Below are positions 11,801 to 24,743 of a stretch of 64,000 nucleotides of DNA, one piece after another. The notes beneath the pieces were generated by a model. That model searched no databases. It saw only the letters and a program-made list of their open reading frames with translations, and was not told the origin of the DNA. Numbering within the stretch: position 1 is the stretch's first letter; each line of letters opens with the position of its first letter. Source of the DNA: Geosiphon pyriformis (taxonomy: Eukaryota > Glomeromycota > Glomeromycetes > Archaeosporales > Geosiphonaceae); NCBI GenBank assembly GCA_016748015.1, contig JAAOMT010000699.1, forward strand, positions 262,420 to 326,419, written 5' to 3'. The position numbers were made by a program, and so were the translations under genes.

Positions 11801-13040
11801 GTTTAAAAGTAATTTTAATTTTAATATAATGTTTGGTTGCAAAATGTACATTTATTCAAAAAAAAAAACTATTTGTATTCAATTTAATAAGATAAGAATT
11901 GTGGTTTTTAAAAAATTTATTATGATAATTTTTTTATGTTTTAATTCAAACATGTTGGTTAAAAAAAGGATTAAAATTGTGAGTATAAATGGAAATAGTG
12001 TTTGAAAGATGTTCTTTAGAAGTTTCCTTGAAGAGTTGACACAAAAAGAGACATTCAATTAAACATGCACAACTATTGATTCTTCCAATTCGGCTAAGAA
12101 TCAAGAATTTTTGCAATGAATAATTATTAGGATAGACAGACTTGTTCCTGACAGAGGTATAGAGAATTTTACCTCGCATTTTTTTCAATTTCTATTTCTG
12201 ATTCGTCTTTAATTCTTTTGACGTAAACCTCAAACTTTCAAAAATTTTAGTTAAAAAAATGGGTATTACGAATGATCATTTGACAACTTAATAATCACAT
12301 AACGCTGGACATCAGTTGTCATAGTCTCCAAGAAAGACCCAGTTAAAGTTACTTTATGGTCGTATTATCATGAACCGATGTTTTCTAGAGCTGTCTGAAA
12401 TACAATTTTGGAATTGCAATGCAAAACCATATTATCTACGACTATATTTGATCAATTACCATCACCTATCGCACATGCAGGAAGCTCAAATCAAATGGCG
12501 CCACTCTAGTTTTCCAAACCTGGTTAAAAAAAGTAATCCCAGCAAAATTATTTTATTTCCAAGGTTCCTAAACTACATTTACCATGCAAAGGCGGCTTAA
12601 GAATATCCAATAATTGTTGAAATATATGTATTTGAGAATACACGTGGTGAAGTATCATAAAACTATAGTATTAAATTAGAGGCTAAAAAGGCAACGTTAA
12701 TATGCGCGTGTGGATCAATTGATTTATTCAAAAGTATGTGCCAGTAATAAATGAATAAAACAGAAACAGTGTTATTCAATAAATTTTGCCAAATTACCAT
12801 TAATCCGAAAAAGTAAAAATAAGTTGTTCATATGGGAAAAAATAAAATGGAAGAGAAAACTAAAGACTATGACTCTTTCTTTTTGAAATTTGTCGACTTT
12901 TTTTGTTTCTTTGAAAGTATAAATTTTCAATGCTCTTTTATCACTCTATTCTGAAAAATATATCAATTTTTTGATATATTAAATCCTGTAAAATCTCTGA
13001 ATTACCGGAAACTCCCTCATTATCCGGTTCTATTTCATAG
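8870..13040. other. Long intergenic region
   Basis: A+T-rich, with no convincing gene. It holds the Sel1 relic flank to about 9083 and one copy of a dispersed repeat (10569-10850). Short frames at 11946-12188 (minus) and 12370-12600 (plus) have no recognisable domain or splice context and were not called. Confidence 0.5.
10569..10850 (+). repeat. Dispersed repeat, copy A
   Basis: About 280 bp matching 28738-28997 in the same orientation, with shared blocks such as ttttcgttttacac, tcaatattgtctaaa and ttaaagttattacc and several small indels. No coding capacity is seen and the ends are not sharp. Confidence 0.7.
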
Positions 13041-14973
13041 ATGCATAAAAATTCTCCAAAATTCAAATCATTTTTATTCTTCTTACCTATCCTGATTTTT
13101 AAGCTGGAGCCATCAACTGCTTTGCCAACAGTAACAAACAGCAACCTTAAACTCATACCAAACGATCCTTTTATAAGCAAAAATAAAATATCTAGTAGGA
13201 GTGCTATAATTACGACAGAAAACCAAAATCAAATTAATTCTACTAATATGAATGATACCACTTGGAGTCAAAAAGATAAAAGTAAAGAACCTGCTGAATC
13301 AATAAATAATGAAGCCAAATATAATAATACTAATAATATTAATAATAATATTCTCAACACGTTAAACGCAACTTTATCGAATCTCGGAAATTTCGAACCC
13401 TCCCCAACCTTGGTCACAATTGCAAATCCTATAAAACAAAAACCTGTCACAAGCTCACCACTTGTTCAAACTCTCTTGATTACTGAAATAAATATGCCCC
13501 AAGAAAAACCAATCCAAACTTCAAATATCCCCAATAAAAATTCAAAATCTACTCAAACAAAAAGTACAATTTTAATCGAAGAAACAGCAGAGCCTACTTT
13601 GTCAAAAAATGGACCTGTCAAAAGTCAACTGTATTATGGAAACCAATTTGGTGAATCTGCCGTGCGAGGCCAAGATTATCTTCAGTTTCTTATGATTATT
13701 ATCGGTGGTTTATGCGCTACTTCGATATCACAAAGTTCGAATTTTTATATGCTGTATCGCATTGTGGGTAGGAATGGCTGGTACAATTCTTGGAATCAAA
13801 GGTATTTTTTATTTTGAATTAAAAGTAAATTTTCAAATTTCAAACTATATTCAGAAAAATTTACTTTTCATTGATTTATTGTTCCCCTAAAGATTTCCAT
13901 TTTATCTAGCAGCACAAGATACCTTCCTCAGCTTAAACATGCTAACTGAATGGATTGAAATCCTCTCGACACAACATTTTCCTTCGCGTCTCGTTTGCCA
14001 GTTACAGGGTGGATTTCTAAACTTCGCAATTGCTTGGAACGTAATGCTAGTAACCTGTACTGCTTTAACAGCGTATATAAAAATTTATGAAGAACGACAA
14101 GTAAACTTTGGACGATGGGATTGGAAGTTTCATTTTGTTTGTTTGATTGTTCCTTCTGTCGGAGTTGGTGTTGGTGTCTTGAGTCATGCTTTTGGGACTA
14201 GTACCTACTGGTAAGAAAGAAATTGTTTTGTCACTTTCAAATAAAGGAAATAGTTTTTAAACCTAATTTCGTCTAAAGGTGTCAGATAAACGTTGCTTCG
14301 TTATCCGGTCGTATAAATATGTTATGCTTATGTGGCCTAATAACCTTGGGAACATTCATAACCGGCTACTGTTACTTCAAAGTGATCGCCAAGATTCAAG
14401 CATCTTTCACAAATTTACAATCGATGCGAAACTCGACAAAACCATTCTTACGGTCTACACTACCGAGCCCAAATTTTCAAAATAATCAGCAAGCATCAGG
14501 CTCAATTTATTCTTTGGAAATGACAAAAAACCCAGCAGAAAATAAACAAAAGTCATTATTGCTTAACAAATGGAATATGAGAAAGGTAAAAGAAGAGCAG
14601 GGACATTTAAAGAGAACTAGTGATGGAGCTTTGGAAGGATTCATTAGTAATATCCAAGAAAAAGAGGGGCGGGTTCATGGATGGGAAGATGAAGCTATCG
14701 ATAAAATGTCTAGTTACATTTTTGTCTTTGTATGTCATTGGTGAGTCATTTTTTTGATTTAATAATTGACCAATAGATAACTAAAGAAATAAGCTCACAC
14801 AGTCCCAAAATTTTCTGGAAATTAGGGGGCCGAGCGTTTTAGCATATATTTTAATCTTTAACGGCTACGATAATATAGTAAGTAATACAATAATGGTCCT
14901 TTTCGTTCATCTTGGCGGTTTCTTTAACGCGATAGTTTATTTGCGTCAACATGGATATTTTAGTCCACGATGA
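13041..14973 (+). CDS. Seven-transmembrane receptor A
   Basis: Exons 13041-13801, 13893-14210, 14279-14740 and 14826-14973 give 562 residues. It starts with a hydrophobic signal peptide, followed by a ~190-residue Asn/Ser/Thr-rich extracellular region. Seven membrane spans follow (first at DYLQFLMIIIGG, third around the Cys of RLVCQLQGG, seventh at MVLFVHLGGFFNA), with a long third cytoplasmic loop of ~100 residues before span six. The order fits a G-protein-coupled receptor of the fungal CAR/Git3-like type; the ligand is unknown. The WNQRFPFYLAAQD junction matches YRLPFYIAL in receptor C, which supports the first splice. It converges with receptor B about 300 bp away. Confidence 0.75.
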
Positions 14974-15277
14974 CGATTATGATTAAAAGTCCGTCGGATA
15001 TAAGATATTTGTGATATGCTTTTAAAATAGAATTAAAATAGATATTGATTGATTGATTGATTGATTGATTGGCTAACAATCTAAGATAGTTTTCTTTTCA
15101 CCACCAAAAAATAAATCTTTTTTCCCTGTACAGCTAAAAGAGAAATTTATTGATTATCAAAATTTTTTTCTTATACTATGCAATAAAAATTTAAGAATTG
15201 GATTCTTCAAATTTTATTTATCATGGTAAATTCGAAAGATTACCTTCTAAAATTACTATCAGAACAGTCAATTAATT
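14974..15277. other. Short convergent intergenic spacer with TTGA repeat
   Basis: About 300 bp between the stop codons of receptors A and B. It contains seven TTGA/GATT units at 15044-15071, probably within or next to the 3' UTRs. Confidence 0.6.
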
Positions 15278-17004
15278 CTATTTTTTAATGCTAATTTTCA
15301 AACTAGCTTTTGCAATCTCCATAATTTCTTCCAAGTCGATATTCTCGAAGTCATCATCATCATTATATGTCATTTCAGGGTCATATTCATCCCCGGACGG
15401 CCGAACTTTTCGTTCATCCAACGTGTATATTGACGGTGGTGATTGATGTGACGTTTGTTTACTTGAATCATAATTACCAATTATAGTAGGAGATCCACCC
15501 CTATTAGGTAATTCCGAGATCCGATTCACTTTATCATACCATCCTTCATTTACCATATATTGAATTCCATTCAAAATACCACCAAGTGGTAAAGAAAAAA
15601 CAATAATATAATAAGTCCACGTTTCATGATATCCAAAGGCCGAAGGAATAAAGTATACCAATGCGGGTATCCATTGACATAGGAATATAAAGAGATAAGC
15701 TATTATTTTTTGTGCGACTTTCGCGCTACGATTTTCACCCATTTTAGAAAGTTCGATTGACTTTATTTTTCCGAGTAGACCAATATAGAAGTAGGAGGAA
15801 GACGAGAGCACGAGGAGATTCACCCCCATCAGAATCAATGGAATCGTGTAATTTTCTTGTGAAGTGTAACACCTAATCCGGGAAATTGGGAAGACATTAT
15901 ATGACGATCTCTGATTTTAAATAAATCAGTTTTTAAACTTTTTAATTACCAGAAACCATCAGCCCCAAAACTGTCCCACATTGGAATATAAAATCCGCAA
16001 GGTATCAGAATAGCCTATATTAAAAGAAAATTAAAGAAAATTGAGATGAATCAGCTTAATAATTAAAATTTGGAGATCCAAGGACTCACCATGATCCAAA
16101 TTTTATAATCAAAACGACCAAAATCAAAACTCAACGTCAAGTACACTATATTGATAGAAAAAATATTAATTATTTGAAATATTAGCTACCAAAAAATTAT
16201 GCATAAATGTCAATAAATTGATATAATTATTTTACCTCTCAACCACGTTGCAAGTGCTATCGTTCCTACCTTGGAGGTGGGATAAAATATTGAAATTTAG
16301 GCACATTTAAACTTAATTTTTGAAATTAAATTTTAAAGATTAAAAATACAATTCACATACCAAAACCATATTTGAAATAATTAGCCAATACATTGCACCA
16401 CCAATTATTGTACAATATGGAGGATCCCATATTTCTTTTTTAAACGCGGGCATTGCCTTTGAAAATCAAAAATTATAATTAATTAGAATACATCTTTATT
16501 GGAGCAATCAAAGAAAAAAAAACTTTATTTACTAAATTTATTGTTTCCACTAGATACAGGCCTAGCTCTGCAAAAAAAAACATTTTTCAAAATTTTAATT
16601 CTCAATTAATACATTAATACCTTAATAATCAAAACTTCATTCAAGCATTTTCTTATATGTTTACCAGGTAAAGCAATATAAAGTGGTAACTTATAGGCCA
16701 TCGACAACGACTTTGATTGACTCTTCCACCGTGAAAAAATTCGGAAAAGAACATAACAAGAAATTACTCCATCAACTTGCAATAATGACAGCCCAATCCA
16801 ATATAATGGACGAATATTTTGTGGACCATGTTGGGTTATGTACCCTTTTTGGCTAATTTCTTGGAGGATTATTGGATGACCTGCATTTGTGTAGTGAGGT
16901 ATTATTATTAAAGAGATAATTAAAATTAGGGGAAGGGTTAAAGATATAGATTTGATTGGGTTTAGATTTTGTTTTTGGCCCATTTGCATTGCTCGTCTTA
17001 TCAT
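15278..17004 (-). CDS. Seven-transmembrane receptor B
   Basis: Minus-strand exons 17004-16665, 16567-16533, 16456-16361, 16269-16236, 16145-16090, 16014-15950 and 15872-15278 give 406 residues. A hydrophobic leader (LTLPLILIISLIIIPHYTNA) is followed by seven membrane spans and an acidic, Ser-rich cytoplasmic tail (EYDPEMTYNDDDDFENIDLEE). AYKLPLYIALP at the exon 1 end aligns with SYRLPFYIALT of receptor C, and both genes then have a 35-nt exon. Exons of 96 and 34 nt together equal the 130-nt third exon of C, which supports the splicing. Spans six and seven (QWIPALVYFIP, LGGILNGIQYM) resemble those of A and C. Probably a G-protein-coupled receptor; ligand unknown. Confidence 0.75.
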
Positions 17005-18628
17005 AATAAATTTCTTTACTATTTTTGCTAGAAGAACTACGAGTCAATAAAAGATAAAGTAGGTGTCTACTCTAATGATGCAAAAACAATCAATGCTTTT
17101 GCTTTGAGTCAATCAAATTTAATTAAATTGTATGATCTAAAAATTAGAAAAAAAGACTGAGGAAAAGGCAAGCATGATATAAATGTATTTTTGGGATACG
17201 AAATATCGGATATTTCATTTTCGGGTAAATTTCAGCGGTGACAAGGTTGGGTTTTTGTGGAAAAATAAGTCCTCAGAGTGTGATAAAGCTAATAATATAA
17301 ATATAATACTATTAAACGGAATAATATGTTTACTAGTTTTAACAAATTTTTTGTTCAACTGTTCACAAACGTTTCGAAACGAGGATGATATATTAAAATA
17401 GTTGCAAAAATTTAAATTCAAATCTACGAAAAAGTCTTTTATTACACCACCACTTTTAAATGAAGGAAGTGAATTGAATCACATGTTTTTTTTACTACTT
17501 TCTTATCTTTTTCTGTAGATTGTGATAACAGATGTCACAAGAAGACCAATTTTTTTGAATTTCGTTAGGATTTTCGAGGGTATTGATATTCAGCAGCCCG
17601 AGTATTTGTAAAAACATTTATAAATTTATTAGCGGACTTAATTTATTATCTAAGGATAAATTGGGTTTTGTACAGATTTGGGGTTTAGACCATACTTGAA
17701 ATGAGATTCTTTAAAGAAATTTTTTCCAGACTCTCGTTCTATATCTTTGTGAATTTAGAATGTCCAAAAAAAATTAGTAATTTAGTTTCAAATTAAAAAA
17801 TTGAATGAAAAATGTATTTTTTCATAGTTTCTGGGGTTAAAAATCCCATTTTCAAGATTTAAAAAGTCGTCTCCTGCAAAAGCTAATAATTCTATCTGCT
17901 TAACAAAATAAATATGAATTTAGAATATAAAAAATACCTTAAAGCTTCATTGTGCCAAACAATTTATGTAAAGTACTGAAGCAATATCTTTGCCTTGAGC
18001 TTAAACAAAAAAATTATTTTTTACGAAAAATTTACCAGGTCATGTCAAACCTATACATACATATGGATTCTCTTGAACAATGCTAAAATTTTCACAATGT
18101 TTTTCGGAAACTTCACTAATTCTATTCACTTGAAATATAATTAATATTTCGATATTAAATTAAAAAATTATTTTCACTCAAATTGCTGTAAATATTAAAA
18201 AGACTTTTTATGGGTAATATACATGTATTAATTAAAAGAAAACGAAAATAGATTTCGCCTCATAAACATGTCTAAAACGTGTTTGCTGGCGACGATATAT
18301 TCTCTTCAATTTTAGGGAGAAAGTTTTATGGTAACAAAAACGATTTTAATGGTGAACGAAAAAGTATATGAGCAAACATGCAACCTGTTTTGTAGATATA
18401 AAGGAAATTAAAAAGACCTTAGATTATGTTTCATGAATTTTATCTTATTTCCTTGTGATAAAACTAACCTTTTTGTTCATCAACAAGTTCGGCTAATCAA
18501 GGATTATTGTAATTTTAAATCTAAAAGATAAACTATCGATTATTTGAAACAAATATTGAAACTTAGTTATCAGTAATTTCTAAGATCGGGTAAATTGAAA
18601 ATTTTCTCTTTCACAAAAATTTTAGAGA
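17005..18628. other. Intergenic region upstream of receptor B and lipase-like gene 1
   Basis: This lies between divergent starts and should hold both promoters. Small overlapping frames at 17183-17421 on both strands have no domain or splice support. Nothing else was recognised. Confidence 0.5.
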
Positions 18629-20005
18629 ATGGGGAACTTTTTATGGCATCAGCACTTTGTTAAAAAATGGAAAATAGTTTTAAAACATGTATTGCTGACA
18701 AATTTTGTGGTTTTTCTTTTGAATCCAGGTTAGCAAAAAACTTTTTAGTCCGCTAAAGTTACCCTGATTCATACAAATTAATCCACACGATAAGTATACT
18801 TTATTAGGAAGTATCGATTCCCGTGATCTCCTAAATGAATTCACAATATTTCCGTCTTACAATAAGTCAGGCTTGGGGATGATAAAACTTCCACTAATCT
18901 TTCCAGGTGGACAAAAAAGACCATGGGGATCTGACCTTCCTAAAGCTTCGTCTACAAGAATAATTGTTAAGGATCCCTTAACAATTGAATTTCTCGGGGA
19001 AATGGCGATGTATGCACGTTCTGCCATTTGTGATCTGGATCCCAATAAGCTTGGTTTGTATTTTACCTCTTGTTGAAATTCACGAGTTTATCCTGGATTA
19101 ATTTTTTAAAAGAAAGTTTGAACCCCTTCAGCCGGTATCAAAGTGCAAAATCCTGCTGCTGGGGTTCGTCAAATAATTTCGTATTTTTCAGGTCCTGGAA
19201 TGGTCCCAACTCACGAGGAATTCGAAGACCCTGTGATGAAGAAATACCCAGTGTCAAGAGCAGGGTTAGTGAACCATTATTGGTACACTCATTTTGAAAG
19301 AAAGAAGCCGGCATTCAAAGAGATGCTAAAAAGAAGTCTAAAACCTTCTGGAGTGATTAGTGAGGTTGTTTTTACAGGTTTTGGTTTGGGTGGGGGTAAG
19401 TATAAAATATAAACTATTTTTTCACCAAATTTTGAAAATTCTTAATTTAATTTATTAATATCTTTCAATAGTTTACGCAATGTTTGCCGCATTAGAATTC
19501 AGCGACCAATACCCTACAATTTCTTCACAAGTTGTAACATTTGGTTCTCCGAGACCGGGGAATGCTGAATTTGTCCGATACTTTAACTCAAGATTTCCTA
19601 ATAATCTATATAGAGTCGTAAAGTTGTTTGATTTTGCTACATCTCTCCCACGTTTTCAGAAAGATTATCGACATCCCCACTTTGAATATTTGATCGTAGA
19701 GGAAAAAAATTGCGACTGTTATTACGAAAAATCAGCTCCATTTAAATTATTCAAGTGTTTACCTAATTGGAAAGGCGAGGAATCGAATGTAAGTTATTTT
19801 TTCTTCGATTAAATACTTATTTTTATTACACATTAAATTTAAATTGGAAATTTTATATTACTTTTGGAATTTCTTCTCATTAATACAGAACTGCAATAAA
19901 TTCAATATCCCCCATTTGTCACAAGACTGGTTAATAAGTTATAAAGCACATACAGGTCCTTACTTTGGAACCGAGATGAAATGTGATTTAAAATCATTTG
20001 ATTAG
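18629..20005 (+). CDS. Class-3-lipase-like protein 1 lacking the nucleophile Ser
   Basis: Exons 18629-18728, 18808-19053, 19132-19395, 19472-19788 and 19889-20005 give 347 residues. It starts with a hydrophobic anchor or signal (VLLTNFVVFLLNP). The alpha/beta-hydrolase core shows a nucleophile elbow TGFGLGG where lipases have GHSLGG, so Ser is Gly and His is Phe. After it come VTFGSPRPGN (usual tFGqPRvGn strand), an Asp in RVVKLFDFATSLPRF and a His before FEYLI at the usual catalytic positions. The tail has CDC and further Cys ending GPYFGTEMKC, shared with the two paralogues. The first exon is the least certain part. Probably secreted or membrane-anchored and not hydrolytic; a binding role is inference. 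Confidence 0.7.
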
Positions 20006-22239
20006 TTGCCACCAGATTTTATTGCGAAAAATCACCGTCATAAAAATCAATCAAATATTTTAATGTGAACTTTGATTTACATGTATCAACCATTGAATTA
20101 ATGGGAAATTTAAAATCTAGTTAATAGATTATTAACTAATTATATTGAACCATTTACTTAAAATAGAAATTAATTTCTTGACGAAACTTAAAAGAAAAAA
20201 TAGCAAAATTTTTATTAATTGAATAATTATTACTATTATAGGTGATCAAGTAAATAATGCTAATATATCAATTTTCGAACATATTTTTAAATTTCTTATC
20301 AAAATTAAATTTATTAAGAATTATACTTTTTAAATAAAGGTAAAACTTTAGTTTTAATAATATCACAAAAATCTCAAATTTTATTCTTCTTTTTTACAAA
20401 AAATAAAAATATAAAATATTAAAATCTGACAACCAAATATTTTCTCTGTTATACACTAACATATTATGAACAAAATTTTTAATACATAAACCAGTCTTAA
20501 CAGTATTTTTGAATAGTACAAGTAATTCAAAAAATCAATTCTTAAAAATAAAAGTCTTGACAATAATTATATAAATATATATATTAATAGTAGCATTATG
20601 TAGTAATTAGAAAACAGATAAGCTTATAAGTAAATTGTTAGTTCAAATAATTCACTTATCAAAACAGTTTTCAATAACAATTTTTTTTACAGTAGAATTG
20701 AAAGTACACACAAAAATGTGATTGGAATTCTCTTCAAAGAATTAATTAACAACTTAATAAGGTTTTGAAGCAGATTTTATGGCACCCAACTTAAAATCTG
20801 CAAATTCATTCACTTGTGAATAAAAAGCTTGCCAAAAATACCGTTAGAATTTACAAATGCCATTACAGAAGCCATTTTTTCCTTGTATTACACAGAAAAA
20901 TTAAAAATAAATTTATTTTATTTAACTTAATTATATATTAACATTATATAATTATTAAGTTATTAATCAATTATATTAACAATTGAATAACAAATGAAAT
21001 AAAATAAAAATAATTATATATTAATTTTTGTGACAAGAAAATATAATTTTTTATATAATAATTAATAAACAAAAAAATTATTTTTATATTACAAATATCA
21101 AAAAATGAAAATAAAAAATTATTTAATTAATAAAAAAAATGTAAAAAATTATTATTAATTATTTATTTTCTTTTAAAAATAACGTTTAAAATACTTACTT
21201 TTGAATTCCTTTTAAATAAACTCAAAAACAAATAATATTTTATTTAATCATAACAGTAATAATAGTTTTTAACAATAATATTTTTTTTATTTATCTTGCA
21301 AGACATTTGAAATTCATTAAAACACAATATTTAAATAAAATAGCTATAACTAATAAAGACAATAATACTTAAAAAATTTATAAAAATTAAACCATTTATC
21401 AATTACATGGTTTTACAAAAAAAATTATACAGTCAATTATACAATAACTCTTTATTTATTAAGCAATTTTTAAAAACCAATTTTTCAATATTTAAATGCA
21501 AAAGATTTTATTTATATCTCTATTTGCTTCATAGAAATAATTTAATTATTAATGTATCTGAAAAAATCAATGAACATACTTAATTTTATTCTACTTATTC
21601 TCTTGGCTCCCTTTCATATTGTTTCTTAGAAGGGTAAATTCTCGCAAAAGTTATTTACGTTAATTTAAAGCTTTGATTTATATGTGATTGTGGTATTATA
21701 AATGCATTGCCATCTGAAAACCCTTACTAAAAAAGCATTCAAATATAACACAAAAAGTACTTTATTTGCAGAAATAAGAATTCTCAACTCGTGGTCACTA
21801 CTCTGAATAAAACTTGGCAATCTAGGTAAAATCTAAGAATTCATTTGATCTTTACAAGATTTGTCGTCTTTTGCAATAAAATCTTCATTTTTAAGTATAA
21901 GAAAAGATTGAGACTGCTATTATCTCATATTTAAGGGGTGACATAAGAATCCATCATTTTATCGTCTATTGAAAAAATCTCTAATCTTCTCTATATTGCG
22001 TGCGATGCTAAAATAATTTTATTTCATTCAGACTTCTTGAAAAAAATATTGGAAAACAGGCTCATATCTTGTTTTAAGCTTTGAAAAAAATTAAAAAATT
22101 GAATTTGGAATCTTTAAATTAGGGACGTAAAATTGAACTCTAAATATATAATATAAATGAGTTCTTAATACGAAGATTTTAATATTTCAAGAGTTTGAAT
22201 ACTCTTTTCGTCGTTTAAAGGAATGGTATGCGTTTAGCT
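20006..22239. other. A+T-rich spacer in lipase-like cluster
   Basis: About 2.2 kb with no gene, tandem repeat or recognisable element, between lipase-like gene 1 and the Tc1 element. Confidence 0.5.
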
Positions 22240-22241
22240 TA

Positions 22242-23487
22242 CAATATGGTAAATCTAATAAGATTGTGTTTCGTTTAAACATTTTTGGTAAGTTTTGTGA
22301 TGGTAAAAATGGAAACAGAATATTAGGTAAGTGGCTGAGCTCTAAAAAAAAATTTTTGTGTATTAACTAATAGTTTTTTTAAAACTTGTCTTTGAAATGC
22401 TGACTTCAAAGCAAGAAATGCAATGGCAAGTCGTATTATATTTTTGGAAGCAAGGAATACGAAAGGCAAAAGAAGTACAGAATAAAATGAATATGCCCCT
22501 TTCTACAATCTATAATATCCTCAAAAAACTCAAAATAAAAGGAACAATAAAGCATGCGGGTGGTAATAGTCGGCCAAGAAAGATTACGGGAAATGCTTCG
22601 AAAGTATTAGAGCAGATTATTCATAAAGATTTCTCAGTTTTCTCTAGATATTTAGCAATAAAGTTGGCTAAGAAGGGAATAAATATTTCTCATGTTACTA
22701 TTCAAAACCATTTATCCTATCTTAATTATAAAAAAAGTCTTCCTAGAGCAACTCCAATACTGACCAAAGAGCATAAGTGAAAACATGTAGAATGGGCCAA
22801 AAAACACCTGAACAACGATTGGAAAAGAATAGTTTTTATTGACGAAACATCTTTTCAACTTTTTCAAAACACAGTAAAACATTGGCATAAAAGTACTCAA
22901 CCAATTCGTCCTATGCCTAAAGATCGAACAAAAATTCTTGCGTGAGAGGGTTTCTACGAAAAAGGAAAGACTAGTTTATTCTGTTTTGTTCAAATAATGA
23001 ATGCTCAATTTTATATAAATATTCTTTGTAACCACTTACCTGAAATTAGAACAATGCTGGGGAATAATTAGCGATTCCAACAAGATAATGACACCAAGCA
23101 TACTAGCAAGCTTGCCAAAGAATTTATTGCTGAAAATACAACTGAATTGTTGGGGTGACTATCTAATAGTCCCGACTTAAACCCAATAGAAAACCTTTGG
23201 GCTATTGTTAAAAAGAATGTAGAAAAAAGAATGCCTCAAAATCGTAGTGAATTAGAGAGATTTATGGCAAGATATTCCTGAATCTACCTTAATTGGGTTA
23301 GTAAGATCAATGAGGCAGCTTTGTGAAATGATAATTGAGACAAATGGTAAAAGAATTTCCTATTAATTTTTTTTAATAAAATTATAGGGTATTTTATTTT
23401 CTAATAATAGTTGTTTTATGTAATTTTTTACATTAGTTAAGACATAGTAATTATTTTTATGTTTCCAATTTTTTTATTACCAGACTG
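22242..23487 (+). mobile_element. Decayed Tc1/mariner-type DNA transposon
   Basis: About 1.25 kb bounded by TA dinucleotides (22240-22241 and 23488-23489). The ends form imperfect inverted repeats, caatatggtaa on the left and, reversed, cagtctggtaa on the right, with ggaaac shared further in. The interior is a transposase relic. No other inverted copy is seen in the window. Confidence 0.8.
22397..23366 (+). pseudogene. Tc1-type transposase (DD34E), four stops and a frameshift
   Basis: Reading through stops, this is a full Tc1-like transposase: an N-terminal helix-turn-helix region (LSTIYNILKKL), then FIDETSF (first Asp), FQQDNDTKHTS (second Asp) and SPDLNPIENLW (Glu). There are 34 residues between the second Asp and the Glu, the DD34E spacing of Tc1. 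In-frame stops lie at 22778 (TGA), 22943 (TGA), 23069 (TAG) and 23156 (TGA), and the frame shifts near 23260 before the usual C-terminal SMRQLCEMII...G..ISY end. Family alignment suggests at least two of the stops replace Trp (TGG to TGA or TAG), that is, G-to-A changes. It is inactive. Confidence 0.85.
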
Positions 23488-23489
23488 TA

Positions 23490-24743
23490 TATCGCAAGTA
23501 AGACATCTTTGCTTCAACAGGTGTGAGGGAAATCTATTTTCTCACTTAGATTTGATGAAGACGATGAGTTTTATGGGACACGTTCATTAAATTTGGTTTT
23601 TATCAAGATTTTGGAAATCATTGAAATAAGGTGTCATGGGAGGTCATTTGTAATTTTATTTTTGGGGGTGAAAATTTTCATTCTGTAAAAAGTTCTCTAG
23701 GAACAAAAATAAGAATTATGATGTCAGTTTATTGATATTATAAACAAATGTTTGATAGATTTCATTCTAAACTAGCTAATTTTTTCATATGTATCTCTAA
23801 TGAGATTGTCAATGTCCACGGGCTAATTTGTTTCAAGGGCATGTGGATCATAATAAAGAATCATTGAAAGATTTTTAGCCAAATTGATTATGGAAAAAAC
23901 TAAGTAATGTTTGGTTTGGAACCAAAAAGCTTATTTTAGTTTGTTTAAATTATCTTTAACTCACATGGATAGTCAATATTTTTTAAAAGTTTACTGCTTT
24001 AGGTCAAATAACTTTATCTCATATGTCAATGCTGAATATCGTTAAAAATAATTCTTTATAATAATAAAAAATTTCATTTTAGTTTACACACAAAACCCTT
24101 AGTTTTGTAAACCTGGGGGTAAAATAAAGAAAATTTGAATACAAGTTAATATAAGTGGGATTTCTCTTAATTATTAATTAAAAACACAGGTATATTCAAG
24201 GTATGAAGATTCGTATATAATCATCAGTGAACTTTAATCTGACCTATCTATCTATCTCATATTCGATAATAAGCGATTTTAAATCTATCCTAACCAGAAA
24301 AACAGGCTTCTTGTTTAAATTCACGAATTGTTTTTGGATATTTGTAAATAATTTTGAGTTATGCAAATACAAAACTTGGAAAAAGAATACATAACATTAA
24401 TATTAATTCGCTTTGTTATTTTTCTAGACCTGAAATATTCTCCCATAGAATCTTTAATTTGGATGAGAAAGTTCAAGAACACAAATTTAGAAAATCTTAA
24501 AACAGATTATTTTCATATCATCTCCTCTGATTATATTGAACATTTGATTCTAATAATTAATTATCTAAATTCCCAATCTTTGCAACGGAAAAAGGGAAAT
24601 GATACGTGATATGGATGTTGAATAGTTTATTCTGAAAATTTATAAAATATGGAATCAAAGTTAAATTTGTTAATCAAGCATCTTCATATAGAAATAGTAA
24701 AAAATCTTCAAATGAAAGAACGACTTATTATTTTTCCTTCATT
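23490..24743. other. Spacer before lipase-like gene 2
   Basis: No convincing gene. A frame at 24361-24609 (82 codons) is A+T-rich and lacks any recognisable feature. A TATAAAATA match near 24640 could serve the downstream gene, but support is weak. Confidence 0.45.

Noticed and set aside
12370-12600. 76-codon ORF that might be a small gene
   Set aside because: No domain, signal peptide or splice context; length is not unusual for chance.
17183-17421. Overlapping ORFs on both strands near the receptor B start
   Set aside because: They overlap each other, show no family features and lie in the expected promoter region.
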